Of a stretch of 64,000 nucleotides of DNA, positions 42,846-55,911 are shown one piece after another. Position 1 is the stretch's first letter; every line of letters begins with the position of its first letter. The position numbers and the translations under genes were made by a program. The notes under the pieces are model-generated. The model was not told the DNA's origin and searched no databases. It saw only the letters and a list, made by a program, of their open reading frames with translations. This DNA is from Ceriagrion tenellum (lineage: Eukaryota > Arthropoda > Insecta > Odonata > Coenagrionidae): NCBI GenBank assembly GCA_963169105.1, contig OY720643.1, forward strand, positions 24,524,373-24,588,372, read 5' to 3'.

Positions 42846-45611
42846 ACCAGAATGTCGTACCCAGTTCCGTAGGCCAGGGCTTTTAGCAAATTCTAGGATC
42901 ATCTTAATGATAGTTTAACAAGAAATGAACTTTGTTTTTATTTATTTAACATACGTTGACTATTGTAAATGGATGGGTCTATGTAGGGAAGATATAGTTA
43001 AATATCTACGAAGCATTTTTACAAATAAATGGACGTTATTTTCCGTGTTATGTCCATAGTGTGAACTATTTTGTCCCCCAATCGGGTCCCCACAGGGACT
43101 AACCTGATCCAGCTGGCCTTCATGGCCACCAAACCATTCGTCATGGATATTTGCCTAGAGGAGGTGCAGGTGTAGCCCGAGAAAGATGCATGGCAGTGGT
43201 GTCAAGTCGTCCACTTGCAGTTGCATCATTCCACGGGGTGGGAATACGACTGACCCAAGTTTTTATTCGTTTATCTTTCCAATGCCTGGATCCGCTGTCG
43301 ATTTCAGCTATTCCTCACGTTGCTGTTGAAAATGCTCATATGAGGATTTTTCTTGCGATCGTGGCTTATAACTCAGTCTCCTTTGCTGTGCAGTGAACTT
43401 TTTTGGCATTTGCCATCAGCGAAAATTCGCGTGGAGTTAAAATGGCTTGATTGTGTATTAACTGACGACTAAGACTGACGATCGGGAGATCCGGAATCGA
43501 TCTCCTGTCAAGTCAGATGGGTGGGCGTCCGTATGAAAGATATAGTTAGATTTCGTGGGAGCTTTTTTGCTGCGTTAGTACCTATATTTATTGCCTTTGC
43601 GATTGATTATTAATGTGGAGTGACCATCGGAGTATTTCGCAAATGATTGTGTGAAGTTATCGCTATCGCTGACTATTTATCCCCATTAAATCATCGATAA
43701 ATTAATGTAACGCCAAATAATTCGCAGTCATCATTAAGAACTGCAGCTTTGCCGCCGCACCCGTTGATCACTTACCGTTATCGCTATGAAAACCACTTAA
43801 CTGACTTCCTTTTTTGCATCCACTGGCTGGCGTCAGTGTCAACTTCTCAACGGTGTAACGTCTTACCGGTGTAAGTCTTACTTTTCGCATCGGTGTAATC
43901 GTTTTGGGAGAAGGTGAGGCTGCATGTCTTTGCGTTGGGCAAGCGCAATGGTAGTTCCATTTGCTTATTTTTTGCGCATCATCGCGTAATATACATTCTC
44001 GTGAGTTATAAATTGCGCCTCGTATTCCAATCGTATCCGTACGACTCAAACACCTTGATTCATAGGCCTCCTGACGTTTTCCCCGAAGACAATCTCTCTG
44101 ACCGCATTCACCCAAGTTTACCCATCAACCTTTCTTTGTCATGTACCATGCAGACCCCGGCCCGAGTGGCATTTAAATATTTGGTGAACATGCCGTATTC
44201 AGTTACGCCTTTCGGAGTTAAATCGTCGCGTGAAAGCATGGCATTCAAAATATATTGAGCCCATGAATTTACTATTATTTCTGCCAGGCATATGTATGAA
44301 GCACACGTCTTTCACATTTGTCTATCATCTGCGCTATCTCCTGTTTTATTTCCTAATTCACTCTTCGTGCAATCTATAATATTTTTATTACTTTTCGTTG
44401 CGCCCCTTGTTCGTATGTTTTTTCCTTCAATATCTTTCGATGTTAGCCTGTGACAGAAGATTTTTGATTGCTTAATAATCAACATCCATGGGTATATGGA
44501 CGGAAGTGAGAGTAGATGGTCGAGAAATTTCAGTGAAAGTAAAACTATGTCGTAATTTAAAGTGGAAATGCTTGCGAGGATGTTCCATTATCGTTAGGAA
44601 AAGAGAAAACTTTGCGGATGGAATTACGGAGACAATTAGCCGTCAGAATGGGATGTAATAATTGGCTTGGTGATCTTTCCTCATGGCATCCATATAATGG
44701 ACGATACGTTAGGTAACCATCGTCTATTTCTTCCGTGAGTATTAATTTAATTGATATCCTCATGGCTACGAACCGCCAAAAATGAGCGACTGCTAACCGT
44801 TTGATTACCGAAATGTTAATTACTTCATTACGAAGGCGTAATTACTTTATGAATGGCGACGTGGAGAACCCGCGTCTGATTACTAAATTGATGTGGCGAG
44901 GTGTCACTGATAGGGGCAGCGATTTCGAAGCGGTATTCTTGCAGCCATATAGCATCCATTTACGTTTGAATATCAAAGCAGTCACCGTTAAGATTATAAT
45001 TGGGAAGTAAGACTTTTCTGTTTACATCAAACTACCGTGTCTATTATTTCTTACCCTCATCCCTCCCATTGAGAATCAATGGACATTACGGCTAGTATAA
45101 TATAGAGAAGGAGTCAAAATATTGTTACTAACAAACGTAGAATTACCTTGTATTAACGCTCCTTTTTGTTTATTGACCAATAATATTTTATATTCTACCT
45201 AATATAATTAAAAAATGTGAATTCTTAAAAAAATGAAACTGCCCTAGGACCGGCATTTTTCTTAGGGAAGCGTGGAAAATTTACCTCGAGGTGGTATTTG
45301 TATCTATGATGTCGGTGTGATATTATCATTGCTTTTACTTAGTACCTGGAACATGGCTGCCAATGGCAACCTTAAGACATCTCTCGCTTTAAAATGGTAA
45401 AATGATCATTACAAGTCCGAATTTCATTTGTTCTGCCCTTTATTGAATGCAAATGAATTAATTATATAAGTAAACAGTATAGAGATTTTTCTTCGCGCTA
45501 ATGATTTAATGTTGATAACATTATACTTTAAAAGATTGAATTTATTTCATTGTTTTAATATTCTATTGTAGATAAATCATCATTCCTCTCTTTACTACTT
45601 CTGTATACGCT
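42846..45611. other. Stretch without a recognised gene
   Basis: CGGTGTAA occurs three times at 43850-43897. Frames of 114-115 codons on opposite strands at 43768-44258 overlap and are unrecognised. The rest is AT-rich and quiet. Confidence 0.35.
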
Positions 45612-45858
45612 CCCCCGTAACGCTGGCAAAGCGAAGTACTCGCTTCCAGTTAAATACGTATTGGTTCTCTGGTCGTTTCTGCAGAATTCCGGTCCAAATT
45701 AAGTGTTAGGTGGAGGGAACTTCAGGTAAAGTAGTTCGTCCGTCGGACGGGACAGTTAAACTGTGGACTTACGTTTATAGTTGGCTAATATGCACCAGCA
45801 CCGTCTTTCTCTTCAGCCTTCCTCCACTCCACAAATCATCCATCTGTTGCCAGTTTTC
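45612..45858 (+). mobile_element. tRNA-derived SINE, family A (degraded copy)
   Basis: Body blocks GGGAACTTCAGGTAAAGTAG, TTCGTCCGTCGGACGGGACA, GTTAAACTGTGG and GGCTAAT(A/G) correspond to GGGCACTTCAAGTACAGTAC, TCCGTCTGTCGGATGAGATG, GTTAAACCGTGG and GGCTAATG at 50710-50800. The end CCTTCCTCC also matches. The tRNA-like head is eroded. Confidence 0.65.
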
Positions 45859-46481
45859 TAACATAGTGTTAATCGTGTGAATGTTCTACTGTTGGTCGTC
45901 TTCTCTAAACATTCCTGCTTCGGCTCAAGCGTAATGGTGAAAGTGGTAATTGCAATTGTGTAGTGATACCATTGTCTATCGTAAGCATATTTTCAATTTT
46001 CGTCCTACTAGTTCAGAATTCAGCGGTATGACCCTTAAAAAAATGAATTAGCTTTCTTCCCAACTCGCCGACCCACGGTTGCACGATTTTGCGGCATTTT
46101 TTTTGCTCCCTGATAATAGCTATAAGACTGTTGAGAGAAAGCATATTTTTGGCCGGGAGTTATCTTTGCCTCCGCGCAGATGCCGCTCCCGACAAACCTA
46201 AGAGGACCTTTTCCCAAATTATCCGCGACATGAAGGTAGCGTTTTGCAAGAACTCGTTTTTTTCCCTGCTTGAACTTCCATTTGAGACACCGTTTTACTG
46301 TTATCGCCCCGAGGAGATAACTATTTACGAGGTAAACAAAGCTTGCGTGCGGATAATCATGAAGAGACTCACGTCACCGCTATTTGAATTTTGGGGCTTA
46401 TTTTCCTCCCACTTTGTATGCGTCTGTTACTCCATGAGCATTCCTCGAACGGCAGTGGTATCCTGAAGAAGTACCCTGAAG
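45859..46481. other. Stretch without a firm gene
   Basis: A pyrimidine-rich TCTTTGCCTCCGCGCAG acceptor-like site before about 55 open bases (46180-46234) ending AAG|GTAGC is the only exon-like pattern. It is weak and out of phase with its neighbours and is not called. Confidence 0.3.
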
Positions 46482-46495
46482 ACCGGGTGACGTTG

Positions 46496-46693
46496 GGACG
46501 GAGGCTTCCGCGGTGGTTTGTTGAGATCAGTTGATTCGGGTTTTTCCCGAGTTGATTCATATTAACGGACAACTGTTTCGCTAACTTCACAGGTAGCGTC
46601 GTTCAGGGCCTGACGACGCTTAGCTGTAACGTTAGCAAAACTGTCGTCCGTTAATATGAATCAACGCGGGAAAAAACCGAATAAACTCACCTC
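46496..46693. mobile_element. Fold-back element between 14-bp direct repeats
   Basis: Arms of about 75 bp (46531-46607 and 46609-46684) are inverted copies: TTGATTCATATTAACGGAC on the left and GTCCGTTAATATGAATCAAC on the right, with (C/T)GCTAAC, GCGTCG and TCAGG inner blocks pairing to the centre near 46608. ACCGGGTGACGTTG occurs as an exact 14-bp direct repeat at 46482-46495 and 46694-46707. That is longer than usual for cut-and-paste transposon target duplications. Non-coding. Confidence 0.8.
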
Positions 46694-46707
46694 ACCGGGT
46701 GACGTTG

Positions 46708-47979
46708 TTAAAAGTGGCTGAAGCTCACCCAAACCTCGAGCCATGTGCGTCCAACGTTTAATTGACGGAATGGACTCTGATGGGGATTAATTTCCCACGC
46801 TTCTCCATTAGACCGGAATCGCAATGTTGCCGAAAGCGGAAGAAAAATTGACATATTGAAATTTCGTGTGCTGTCTGTATATCTTTGATTTATGATTCTT
46901 TCTTGGGCAAATACTATTCCATGAAGTAACTTACTGGCAGTAGCACGGCATGGGAAATGGTTGCCCACGCGGCCTGGAGGTGAGCACACTTAAGTTTGGC
47001 AACAGCGTTCTGTTCAAGGTCCAAGCTGTTAACTAAATGTGGAACGCTTCGCGCCGTTGCCATGTCGATCGTCGATGGCGCTTTCGAAGTTGCCGGTATC
47101 CACATTCCAATTGGTCTCTTAAGTGTGAATTATGCCTTCTGAATTTAAATGAGCATCATAAATTACTGTTTAAGTATTAGAGATTGAAAAAAAGACAATG
47201 GCCATGTACCTTATAATCCATTTTTGCTTGGCAGTAATTGGATTTGGTTCCGAGCATGACAATTGACGTATCATTAAAAGTGGAGATGAGTATTTATGCT
47301 CAACATCATTATATGGTGGTAGCGAAAAATGGTGGCAATCTCCTACCCGAAGCATGGCGTCAAGTAGGGGAAGGCTCGTGTGATAGAAAACGGCATAAGG
47401 AGTGGAAGGGAGAAGAAAACGATTTGCAGCTTTTGCAAGGAACATGTGTGCATTTAACTTCAGGTGACAGGATAGTGTGTGCAGCGCGTTCTACGTTATT
47501 GTTTACGATCGAAGCAAATCTGGATTGAAATAAGCTGATAATGTTGTTCCTATTCGAGAAGCCATCAAAGAGTTTGAATTAAGACCCATGGAGAGCTTGA
47601 AAGTAGCTGGGAATAAGAGATTAAGGTAATTAGAGTGATATTAGAGAACTGCTCACATAATTAGAAGAAATTGGGCGCATTGTAAAAAGAAAGAGACTAT
47701 CTTTTCAATGAGCAAAATATCAGCCACTAACCACCATGCTGTGAGAGAACTTTGCCGAAATAAGTCGTCATTTAAAAAAATATGGGATTGTGTATATATA
47801 TATATAAGTATCCCTTATTTAAGAAAATATTGAATTTCTGGCGCTTAGATCTAGTTAGAAATTGGAAACATATTGCCTTTTATCATTTCTCTACTATTTT
47901 TTTAAGTTATCAATTTCTCGACGCCATATATTTTACAGGTTCCCTAGAAAATCTTTTGTTTTAAGTATAAAATTAATGG
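46708..47979. other. Stretch without a recognised gene
   Basis: A short TA run occurs at 47791-47808. Frames up to 96 codons (47238-47528) are unrecognised. Confidence 0.4.
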
Positions 47980-48065
47980 TCGAAGGCGTAACTTTGTGGA
48001 AGGTATTCGCAGACATGACGGAAACATTTCTTAGTAAATTCCACACTTAAAATTTTATTACCGAC
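47980..48065 (+). repeat. Dispersed repeat S, copy 1 (partner at 53040)
   Basis: GGCGTAACTTTGTGGAA is exact in both copies, followed at similar spacing by GAAAC.TT, GTAAATTCC(A/G)CA and an ATTA...GAC block. Short interspersed repeat of unknown class. Confidence 0.55.
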
Positions 48066-50230
48066 TTAGGTTTAGATTGTCTCTATATATTGACTCACAT
48101 GGTATGCATTTGTTCCTTGAAAATGATTGATAGTCAATCGAACCCTAGATCGGTCATAAATTTTAAGCGTTGAATTTACTAAGAAATTTTTTCGTCGTGT
48201 CTTTTGTTTCGAAGGCTATTATAGCGTTGGGTTGAAAAAAATAAGTCCAATTTAAACTTTGTATAAGTATTTATCACTAAGAATTACAGCAATATCAAGC
48301 ATTTTGTGTCATTATTGTTTAAATATTACTCCTTGCCTATTGCTGCAGCTTCTCTAAGAATGACAACAATGTAAAACAAAAACTTTGCGACATTAATGTT
48401 ACAATGCTCCATGCTTCTTAATGTTGGTTAAATTAATGAATAAAATTCGACTTCGCTCTCTGTTATCACCAGCGGAAAATATCGCTCAAACTACCTAAAG
48501 CATTTTAGTTGGTATGGTAGATTTGCGGTATTGGGTACCTAGATAGTCCAACGCGGAGTCAGATCGTTGAGAACAGACTCTACAACTGAAAAGATCATCT
48601 GCGCAACTGCCGCCATGTTTCGCTACCACTATACCATTTGTCTCTATGACGTTGCTCTGAGCACGGTTGACGTGTGACGATGGAGATTATTAAATTGGAC
48701 TCCCCGAGCCGCGTCTACGGAAAAATAGGCGCCTCCGCTCTATTCGTGACTGTACCTCTTGACTTCGCATTTGCCTATTACGGATTATCTCGAGGAGCCT
48801 CGAAATGTTCACCCTCCCAATTCGCAAATTTCCTCGTCACTCTGCTCAAGTCGCGCAAAAGTAACATGCATGTTTATCGCTTTAAATGTGAAAAAAGGGT
48901 CAGGAGATGACCTTTGTGGAGTACGTATTTGCCTTTTTATGGCAGTTCGATCGAGCTTATCGGTAGCCGGCGAGAGTATTCTGGTATGAGCTGTTATCGT
49001 CTTTCGATGACGTGGTCGCTGCTGTTCTTTCCGAAAGACGCTCGGCCTCCAATCGCCGAGTAGATCCGAGGGTGGGGTGATCGAGCCTTCGGGATTGCGG
49101 AGGAGGAGTTATTGTCTCTCAGGAGATTCGGTCCATCTCCCGGAGCCATAAAAAGGACAAAGCGAGCTTGTCACCCATCCGTTAAAACGGTCGCCCGCTT
49201 CGATCCGGAGGCGGCGTCGACTTAAGCAGAGGAAGAAATCATTTCGCGATGCAGACTTGATGACGCCAAGTCGTGGATGGATCGCCCTCTACTTCCGGAA
49301 ACAAATGAATGCCAAACCTTATACAACCAGTTGCATTTGGGCGTTTCGGAAATTCCCGCTCGAAAGGAGGAATGATTGGATGACGTCTTCCGATGCCTAT
49401 TGCGAGTTAGTAGTTCACCGCGTCCATGTTCGGCTTCCGATTGTGTGGAAACGAACGTTCACCCTTTCTTGACGAACGGGAAGCTTTGGAAGAGTCGCTG
49501 TGTCATTTCCTCGCCGAGCTACGTTGAATTGAGCAATAAACACTGGCGAAACGTTCGGTTACTGGTGGGTCGGTTAAATTTCGTGAGTGCACTATAATCG
49601 CTGCATAATATTTAGATTACACTTATAAACTATATTCAAGATAACGATGTAAAACTTAACCTTTTCACCAATGTGTAATTAAAAACTTAACTAATTCTAT
49701 TCTTGATAAATTCGTTTTATTGTTAAATCAATACAAAGAAAATATTTTAAAGAAAAGAGCAGTTGACAAGTAAATTAGATTACAGATTCGGCGTTAGATG
49801 TCTTAGTTCAAAAGAGATTTTTCTGATGGGGAAATATATAGTGTGCTGTATTTCTTATATACGTAAGATCTGGACGAAGCTCAGGCTGTGAACTTAGGTA
49901 GAGGATATATAAGCGTCTCGCTCGAAGCACCCTCATTTTCCTTTCCAATGGAGCAGGCCAAAAAATCTCCTTATCGGTTGGTAAAAAATAGGGTTTTTGT
50001 TCTACTCCCTTCTTTTTCAGTGAAGCATTTCCTCAACTCCATGTATCGAAGCAGTGTAACATTCCTGCGAAAATTTGCTTACTCACAAGTGTATTTGTTG
50101 ACAGTTAAACTCATTTCAATACCAACCATAAACATCTTTCTTATGTCCATTTTCTGAATTCTTTCATTGCTTCATTCATTATCAGTCTACCTGGAGGAAC
50201 TTGTTGAGCCATTGCTCTAAAGTAAATATT
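48066..50230. other. Stretch without a recognised gene; CpG-richer at 48680-49560
   Basis: At 48477-48496, ATATCGCTCAAACTACCTAA is an isolated end of the TTAA MITE family. The 48680-49560 interval is CpG-rich with overlapping frames of 71-78 codons, none recognised. Confidence 0.35.
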
Positions 50231-50231
50231 G

Positions 50232-50272
50232 TTATCTTATCTTTATTTTAAATTTAAAAAAAGATAAGATAA
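50232..50272. repeat. AT-rich hairpin
   Basis: TTATCTTATCTTT and AAAGATAAGATAA form a perfect 13-bp stem around an AT-only loop. Confidence 0.85.
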
Positions 50273-50589
50273 TAAATTTTAGGCTTTGTACCGTCGAAGT
50301 TGTCCCTCGCCGAGGATATGAAAAATTCTTGGGGAAATCCAAAGTATCACTTTAATTGGAAAGAGTTCCTGGTTTAGGCTCTCTATCTATCTCTAGGCCT
50401 ATCTTGGCTGAGGATGATGACGAGTTAATTTCGGTTGACACGCTTCCGAGCCGATGTTCTTCCATGCTTTAAAAATACATTGCTAAAATATGCGTGAAAC
50501 TGAACCTGAAGATGGCATAGAGTGTTGAAACACGGGTCGTTTCCATAAAATTCAGTAGAGTTCACCAAGTCATTTCTTATTTTCTGTGT

Positions 50590-50892
50590 GGGGATCGGGT
50601 TAGTGTGGTGGCTAGAGTACTGGCTAACCATATGGACGACCAGGGTTCAAATCCCTGCAGAGGAGGATGCTACTCAGAGGAAACCCGGTCCCTACTTGAG
50701 TGACTTGTGAAGGGCACTTCAAGTACAGTACTCCGTCTGTCGGATGAGATGTTAAACCGTGGTCCCCTTGACGCCTTTCGTTAAGAGCAGGCTAATGCCG
50801 ATGCCGGGTTCCTGTCCACCCTTCCTCCCTTACCTATCCCCTATGGCGCAAATGTCCTTAGCTGTCGGTCGCCTTCCCAAGTACCCAACAAA
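50590..50892 (+). mobile_element. tRNA-derived SINE, family A, with 13-bp target duplication
   Basis: The tRNA-like head has an A-box TTAGTGTGGTGGCTAGAGT and a B-box CAGGGTTCAAATCCCTG. The body contains GGGCACTTCAAGTACAGTAC and TGCCGATGCCGGGTTCC, and it ends GTCGGTCGCCTTCCC and an ACCCAACAA tail. It is bracketed by exact TTATTTTCTGTGT repeats at 50577-50589 and 50893-50905, the target duplication left by LINE-driven insertion. This is the best-preserved family A copy in the window. Confidence 0.92.
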
Positions 50893-50905
50893 TTATTTTC
50901 TGTGT

Positions 50906-52304
50906 TAAAGAAAGAAGGTCAGTTTGGCCGTAGTCACCACGTGTATTTCCCGCTTAATGTGCACTCTGTAGCAAATAACAATAGATAACGCTCATGTCGT
51001 GGAAGTTACCCTAAATTACATACCCTTGGTTGATGTGGGAATGTTGTATTGCCACATATATGTTCCCTAGATGTAGCCGCACACTGCTCGTATATTCATT
51101 ATGTGCATTACTTATTACGGCGTCGTTTCCCGACTGCTTGCCATGTCGAAAGTTACGTAGACCAGGAGATATGCTTACGCGGGAAAAGCCTCGTCTTCTT
51201 AGATAATACTTTTCGGGCGTTCACTTCTGCGCCCTAAAGGGACCTCTGGACTGCGCCCGAGACAAGTCGTGCTGGTGTCTGCAAACGAGAGCGAAATCAC
51301 TGCTTGACAAATCTTGCTTCCGTCGCCGGAAACGATCGTCTCGAAGCGAGTCTTTTGTCCCTTCGTTGCATTTGCTTTTTTTACATTGCTTTCCATTCAC
51401 TTGAGGTCATGCCCTTCCTCGTTGCTATCCATCATTTGATGTAATTATATCCGTTCGCTGTTTCATATTTCCTGTCCCCACGCTCTCCCCTCCGCGTGCG
51501 CTTTAAGCATTTCCGGTTGGGAAAAGAGGGATGCATTAAGTTATACATGGCACTGCAAGTATGGGACGCGTATTTGATACGTTAAATGCACGAGGACTGG
51601 CTGCGTTCTGTAGCGCAGATTCTTCGCATGGAATGGAAGAAAATTATTGTTTTTTTAATCTGAAAATAAAATAAAAAACATGACGGCATGTTTGAAATCA
51701 GTAGAGTGGTTACTGAAACAGATATTGCGATGTAATCCTATTGTGTGCTCTTCAGTATGATAAATGAAATCACGATTTCTCTGTGAGAGTCATAAAGTAT
51801 TTTGAACAATACTTTTGTCTTTAGGTCCGATGCTCTTTAACAAATTACCAATTGAAATAAGAGATGTAAATACTTTTCGTAATATTTCAGAATAATGGTT
51901 CAGTTGAAATTATGTAATGAATGTAACATTTTGGTTGATAATATTGTTGATAAAGCTTTTTTTGTAAAAATTTGTCAATTGTAGTAAAGGTTATAATGTT
52001 AAGTTAAAAACGCTGCAGGAAGCGGCATGAGTTATGTAAATTATAGTGGACTCGTTTGTATTTTTTTACTGTTCTTTTTCTGTAATGACCTTGTTTTTGT
52101 TTGGTAAAATTTGTCTATTGTACACTGAAAGCACTACTGGACAACGTGGTCAGTAAATTTAGAAGCCTATTTTATATTATAGCTATATTCATCGCTGGTA
52201 ATAAATACATTGATTCATTATTAAATTTGTCAGGGAAAAAGCCTCCTGAATGTGTGATTAGCCGTCTCTAGCACTCCACTCGGCTTTTTTCTCTGTTCTC
52301 ATTT
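50906..52304. other. Stretch without a recognised gene
   Basis: CpG-richer at 51100-51540, otherwise AT-rich. No recognisable gene or repeat. Confidence 0.4.
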
Positions 52305-52610
52305 CTACATACCCATCGCGACATTCCCTTTTGGGATGGGAAGTCAAAGTTATTGCTGTCAGGTCTAGAAAACAGACTATTTGGTAATGATTTCCTCTAT
52401 AATGCCTTATCCTAGCTTACCATTATACTTATGTATTTCTTCATACTGCTCTCCTGATCTGAAGACTTCTAGTATTCTTCCTCTTTAGAGTCTCAGAATT
52501 TTCATATCTCTTATTCTCCGTTTAATAATCTTATCATTTGGTTGGTTCTTTTCCTCAACCTGCCAAAAACTTCTACTAAATGAATTTCCATGAATTTAAT
52601 ATCATACCAC
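52305..52610 (-). pseudogene. Old non-LTR retrotransposon 3' end related to family 3
   Basis: ACATACCCATCGCGACATTC then CCTTTTGGGATGGGAAGTCA parallels ACATACCAATCACGCCGTTC and CCTTCCGGGGTAGGCA...GTCA in the family. GATTTCCTC, CTGCTCTCCTGATCTGAAGA and CTTCTAGTATTCTTCCTC parallel AATTTCCTCC, CGCTCTCCTGTTTTTAAGA and CTCCTAATATTTCTCCTC. The minus frame ending VFGRLRKRTNQMIRLLNGE may be a distant echo of WFGHVERMDESRITKQI. Strongly diverged. Confidence 0.5.
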
Positions 52611-53039
52611 TCATTTTCCGTGATTTGTAGATAATTGTATTCAATCATTTCTTTTTTACCACTTCTGGTTATATTTATGTTCTTCTGAGTCCTCGATGCG
52701 TGATTCATAATGCATGACTCGCCATCATGCTGTTAGTCTTCGCTCCCTCATGACTGTCGTTGTAATTCACGCCAGTGATGATCCGATGATGGTGCCAATC
52801 GCTAGTTCGCCAATTGTGACCATAGCAATCTTTTTGGTCAGACTTCTTCTTCAAGGCCAGAGAGATCAATAAATTCCTCCGACCACTTCGCTTTGCCCCC
52901 ACATTTGTGTTGTCATTGACCGATGATAAATGCCCCAAATCATTGCGCACTGAGCTATATCCTATGGTTAGAGTTGAGGCGCACTTCTTTTGTGATGTCT
53001 TGAAACCCAATGAATCAAATGGTTTTTTGGTGAAGGTGA

Positions 53040-53125
53040 ATGTTTCCGGCGTAACTTTGTGGAATGACTTCATGGTAAGGAATTAAAAGAAACCTTGTAA
53101 ATTCCGCATCAAAGAATTACATGAC
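53040..53125 (+). repeat. Dispersed repeat S, copy 2 (partner at 47980)
   Basis: See 47980-48065. Shares the exact 17-mer GGCGTAACTTTGTGGAA and the spaced blocks that follow. Confidence 0.55.
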
Positions 53126-55910
53126 GACCCAGTTCCGTCGCTGGGCGACATTATCGGGTAAATTGTGAGATCGGTTTTGTACGGAAAGCCGGGAGAGTTG
53201 GCTCTGCGGGTGGGGGTCTGATGTTAAAGTGGTCAGCGGGGGGTAGCGGGTGCTTTTTTGATGTTGTCCCGCGTTTTCCAGCTTTTGCTTATTTCTCATG
53301 GAAGTCATTTTCAGGATTGACGTTTCTTGGATTTATATCCGTGATATGGATCGAGGCGAACAATAGTCTTCCGCGATGGAATCACCGGTTCCCGATCAGT
53401 TACCGAATAAAGTTGTATCTGATACAAAGTACGTTCACAGACTATTATTGCTGACTCGTTGAAGAGTTATCAACCTATTCACATTGTGAAACTTCACTAT
53501 CGTGGACATGTGTTGAAGTTGCACCTGCTAATATAATTTTGTTCCGTTTAAATACGTATGGAGTGCTTATCTCATCAATCGCTTGAAGAATGGAATATGA
53601 AGCCTCTTTCCTTGTGGTGCCATTCTTTAACAGAATGTGATTTCTGCGACTTTCGATTGATTGTGGTCTCCTTTTAGAGTGTAGAAAAATCGGTATGTGA
53701 TCTGGAGGCTAGTTATCAGGGCAGACTGAATGCTCGTAATTGAGGACAGCTGCGATCAATCAAGTAGAGTTATTTTACTTTTGCTAGGGAAAAGGATTTT
53801 GAATTTCATTTTATATCTGAACGTGTCATACATTAATAATATCGCTTTTACGTCATACTTTATTAGTAATGAAATATAATTATAATGACCGCAGATTTAA
53901 TTGAATATGAAAAATGAGTGATTCGCCCTAAAAGAAATAACCCTACCTTATTTCGTGTGCCAAAAGAACCAGCTGTCGTGCAGAAAATATCAGTATTGAG
54001 AGAGGCTACATTTAATAGAGTCGAAAAATCACCTCATCAGCCTTAGTCATGTCTTGTGAACTTGCCCTGTAAAAAATTCCTCGGCATTTACTCTCCTCGG
54101 GACCGGAAACTATATTGAAGATAACCATAATGCCCATGTAGGATATGCTGCCGCTTATCGTGCACCCTGCTTTTCAGCGTGTCCCCCGACACTCTTGTTT
54201 GCCCCATTAACTTGCAACCGTGCCCACAGTTGCGCTACAGGGCAGCACGCTGGCTCGAGGCCGCCCTTGTCCCCGTCATAATATCATCCAAAGTTCAAGA
54301 AGTCACCCTCATGGATTTATAAAGTGAACGGAACGGTCACCAACGCTGCCAAGGGGGGCTGTGGGAAACGTTGCAAGTTGGCTCGATACGGGTCTGTTCC
54401 CTTCTGTGTACTAGATGCTCTGTTTACCTCGTCTCCTTCTTATCCAGCCGTTCCACCGGGATAGCGAATGCAGCTACGTGAAACTCAATGGAAAGCATTC
54501 GAGACTCAAGTATATGACTCTCCAAAAATAAAAAGAGGCATTGCAAGTAGTTACAAAGATAAATAACCGTCATCCTTGAGGTGTATACACTTTACTTTTT
54601 AAAATGGACTCATTTGGACAATTCCTCGGCATACGTATGCATATGAATCACGAATTTTTCATTTGAAGTCTGTCATTTATTTTCTATTGTATTTATGACG
54701 TTTTCATAGCACTGATATGGTGAAAGAGAGTTCTTTGCAGTATTGCATTACGCTAAATTGCTTCATAATGGTGTAGAACATGGAATGCGGTCGCTTTAAA
54801 TATTTAAGACTGGGAAACTGCCGCGAGTTATCTGTCGCTCTTTTGTATTGTTGAAAGGTGGGATGTTCTGTGGCTCCTTCCTCATAAAAGCATTGTTATT
54901 TTTTATTCTCGTGATGATTTTTTGTGCTTGTTTTTGATTATCCGCTCTTTTCCACACACCGTCTGTCAAAGATAAATGCGGTTACCAAGGGAATATTTAA
55001 TGGAGTTCATGGAAAGCGAAGTTTTAGTCACCGAGAATAATGTTTGCGCCAATATTGGGAAGCAGAGGCGAGAAATTGGTTGCTCGCCAACGACGTGTAT
55101 CTTCCGGGAAGGAGGGTTTGCTCCGTTTTTGCCCCATGTCGAAAGTAATCAATCTAGCCGAAGTTTATTTGAATTTTAAGATGGAAATCGACCGAATAAC
55201 TAGCGATGGCGCTTGTAGATTGATGCGCTGAAAATTTAATTCGCAGTTCAGTTCTCTTGAGTGTAGTGTTTCGGTCATATTGTCTTGGACATTGTATTAA
55301 TTAAAAAATAATGTTTAAGAAGATTCCCCCGATTTGTATAGGACAAAACCAAATACCAAATTTTTGTTTGTCTTTTTTATTTTACGCTCTCGCTGATGAT
55401 GTGCCATAGTTTATGAAAATTTAAATTTAACGTGGAAAAAATGTACATTTTTTGTCATTTATATTTTTAGTTCACCCTTATGCCATGGTTGCTGACTTCG
55501 GCGGTATTTATGTGGAACTATCGCACTTTGGCTTTGATTATTGCAGTTATTTGCTTATAAATAAGAAAGAAATACAATGAGGTGCCTGCGTTTAATTTTT
55601 TCGACCTCCTAGGTGTTTTCGGTTCATTTTGACCGTTTTTCAAGAAACTGGCATTTATATTAGTCAGAAGAATGTTTTTTAGCGTCAAGTTTATCCCATC
55701 CTCGAATTTAAAAGCATATCATTTCGAGGTCAATTGAGAATACATGACCACGAAACGTTGATTGCTGTTCTTGTGTAACAGATAACTTGTTTTTAAATAA
55801 CCACGAAACTAGCCGCGCAGTTACTTCAACGGAGTCACCCGCTAGTGATCACACAATTTTTTGAAATTCGCAGTTTGTGAAACATGGACATGGGATTCAC
55901 ATTGGAAGAG
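53126..55910. other. Stretch without a recognised gene
   Basis: AT-rich with CpG-richer patches at 53200-53260 and 54200-54470. Short frames only. Confidence 0.4.
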
Positions 55911-55911
55911 G

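Noticed and set aside
46180..46234. Short exon-like segment (GCGCAG acceptor, AAG|GTAGC donor, peptide ending RTFSQIIRDMK)
   Set aside because: Weak acceptor and donor, very short, phase does not fit the candidate exon at 42.2 kb.
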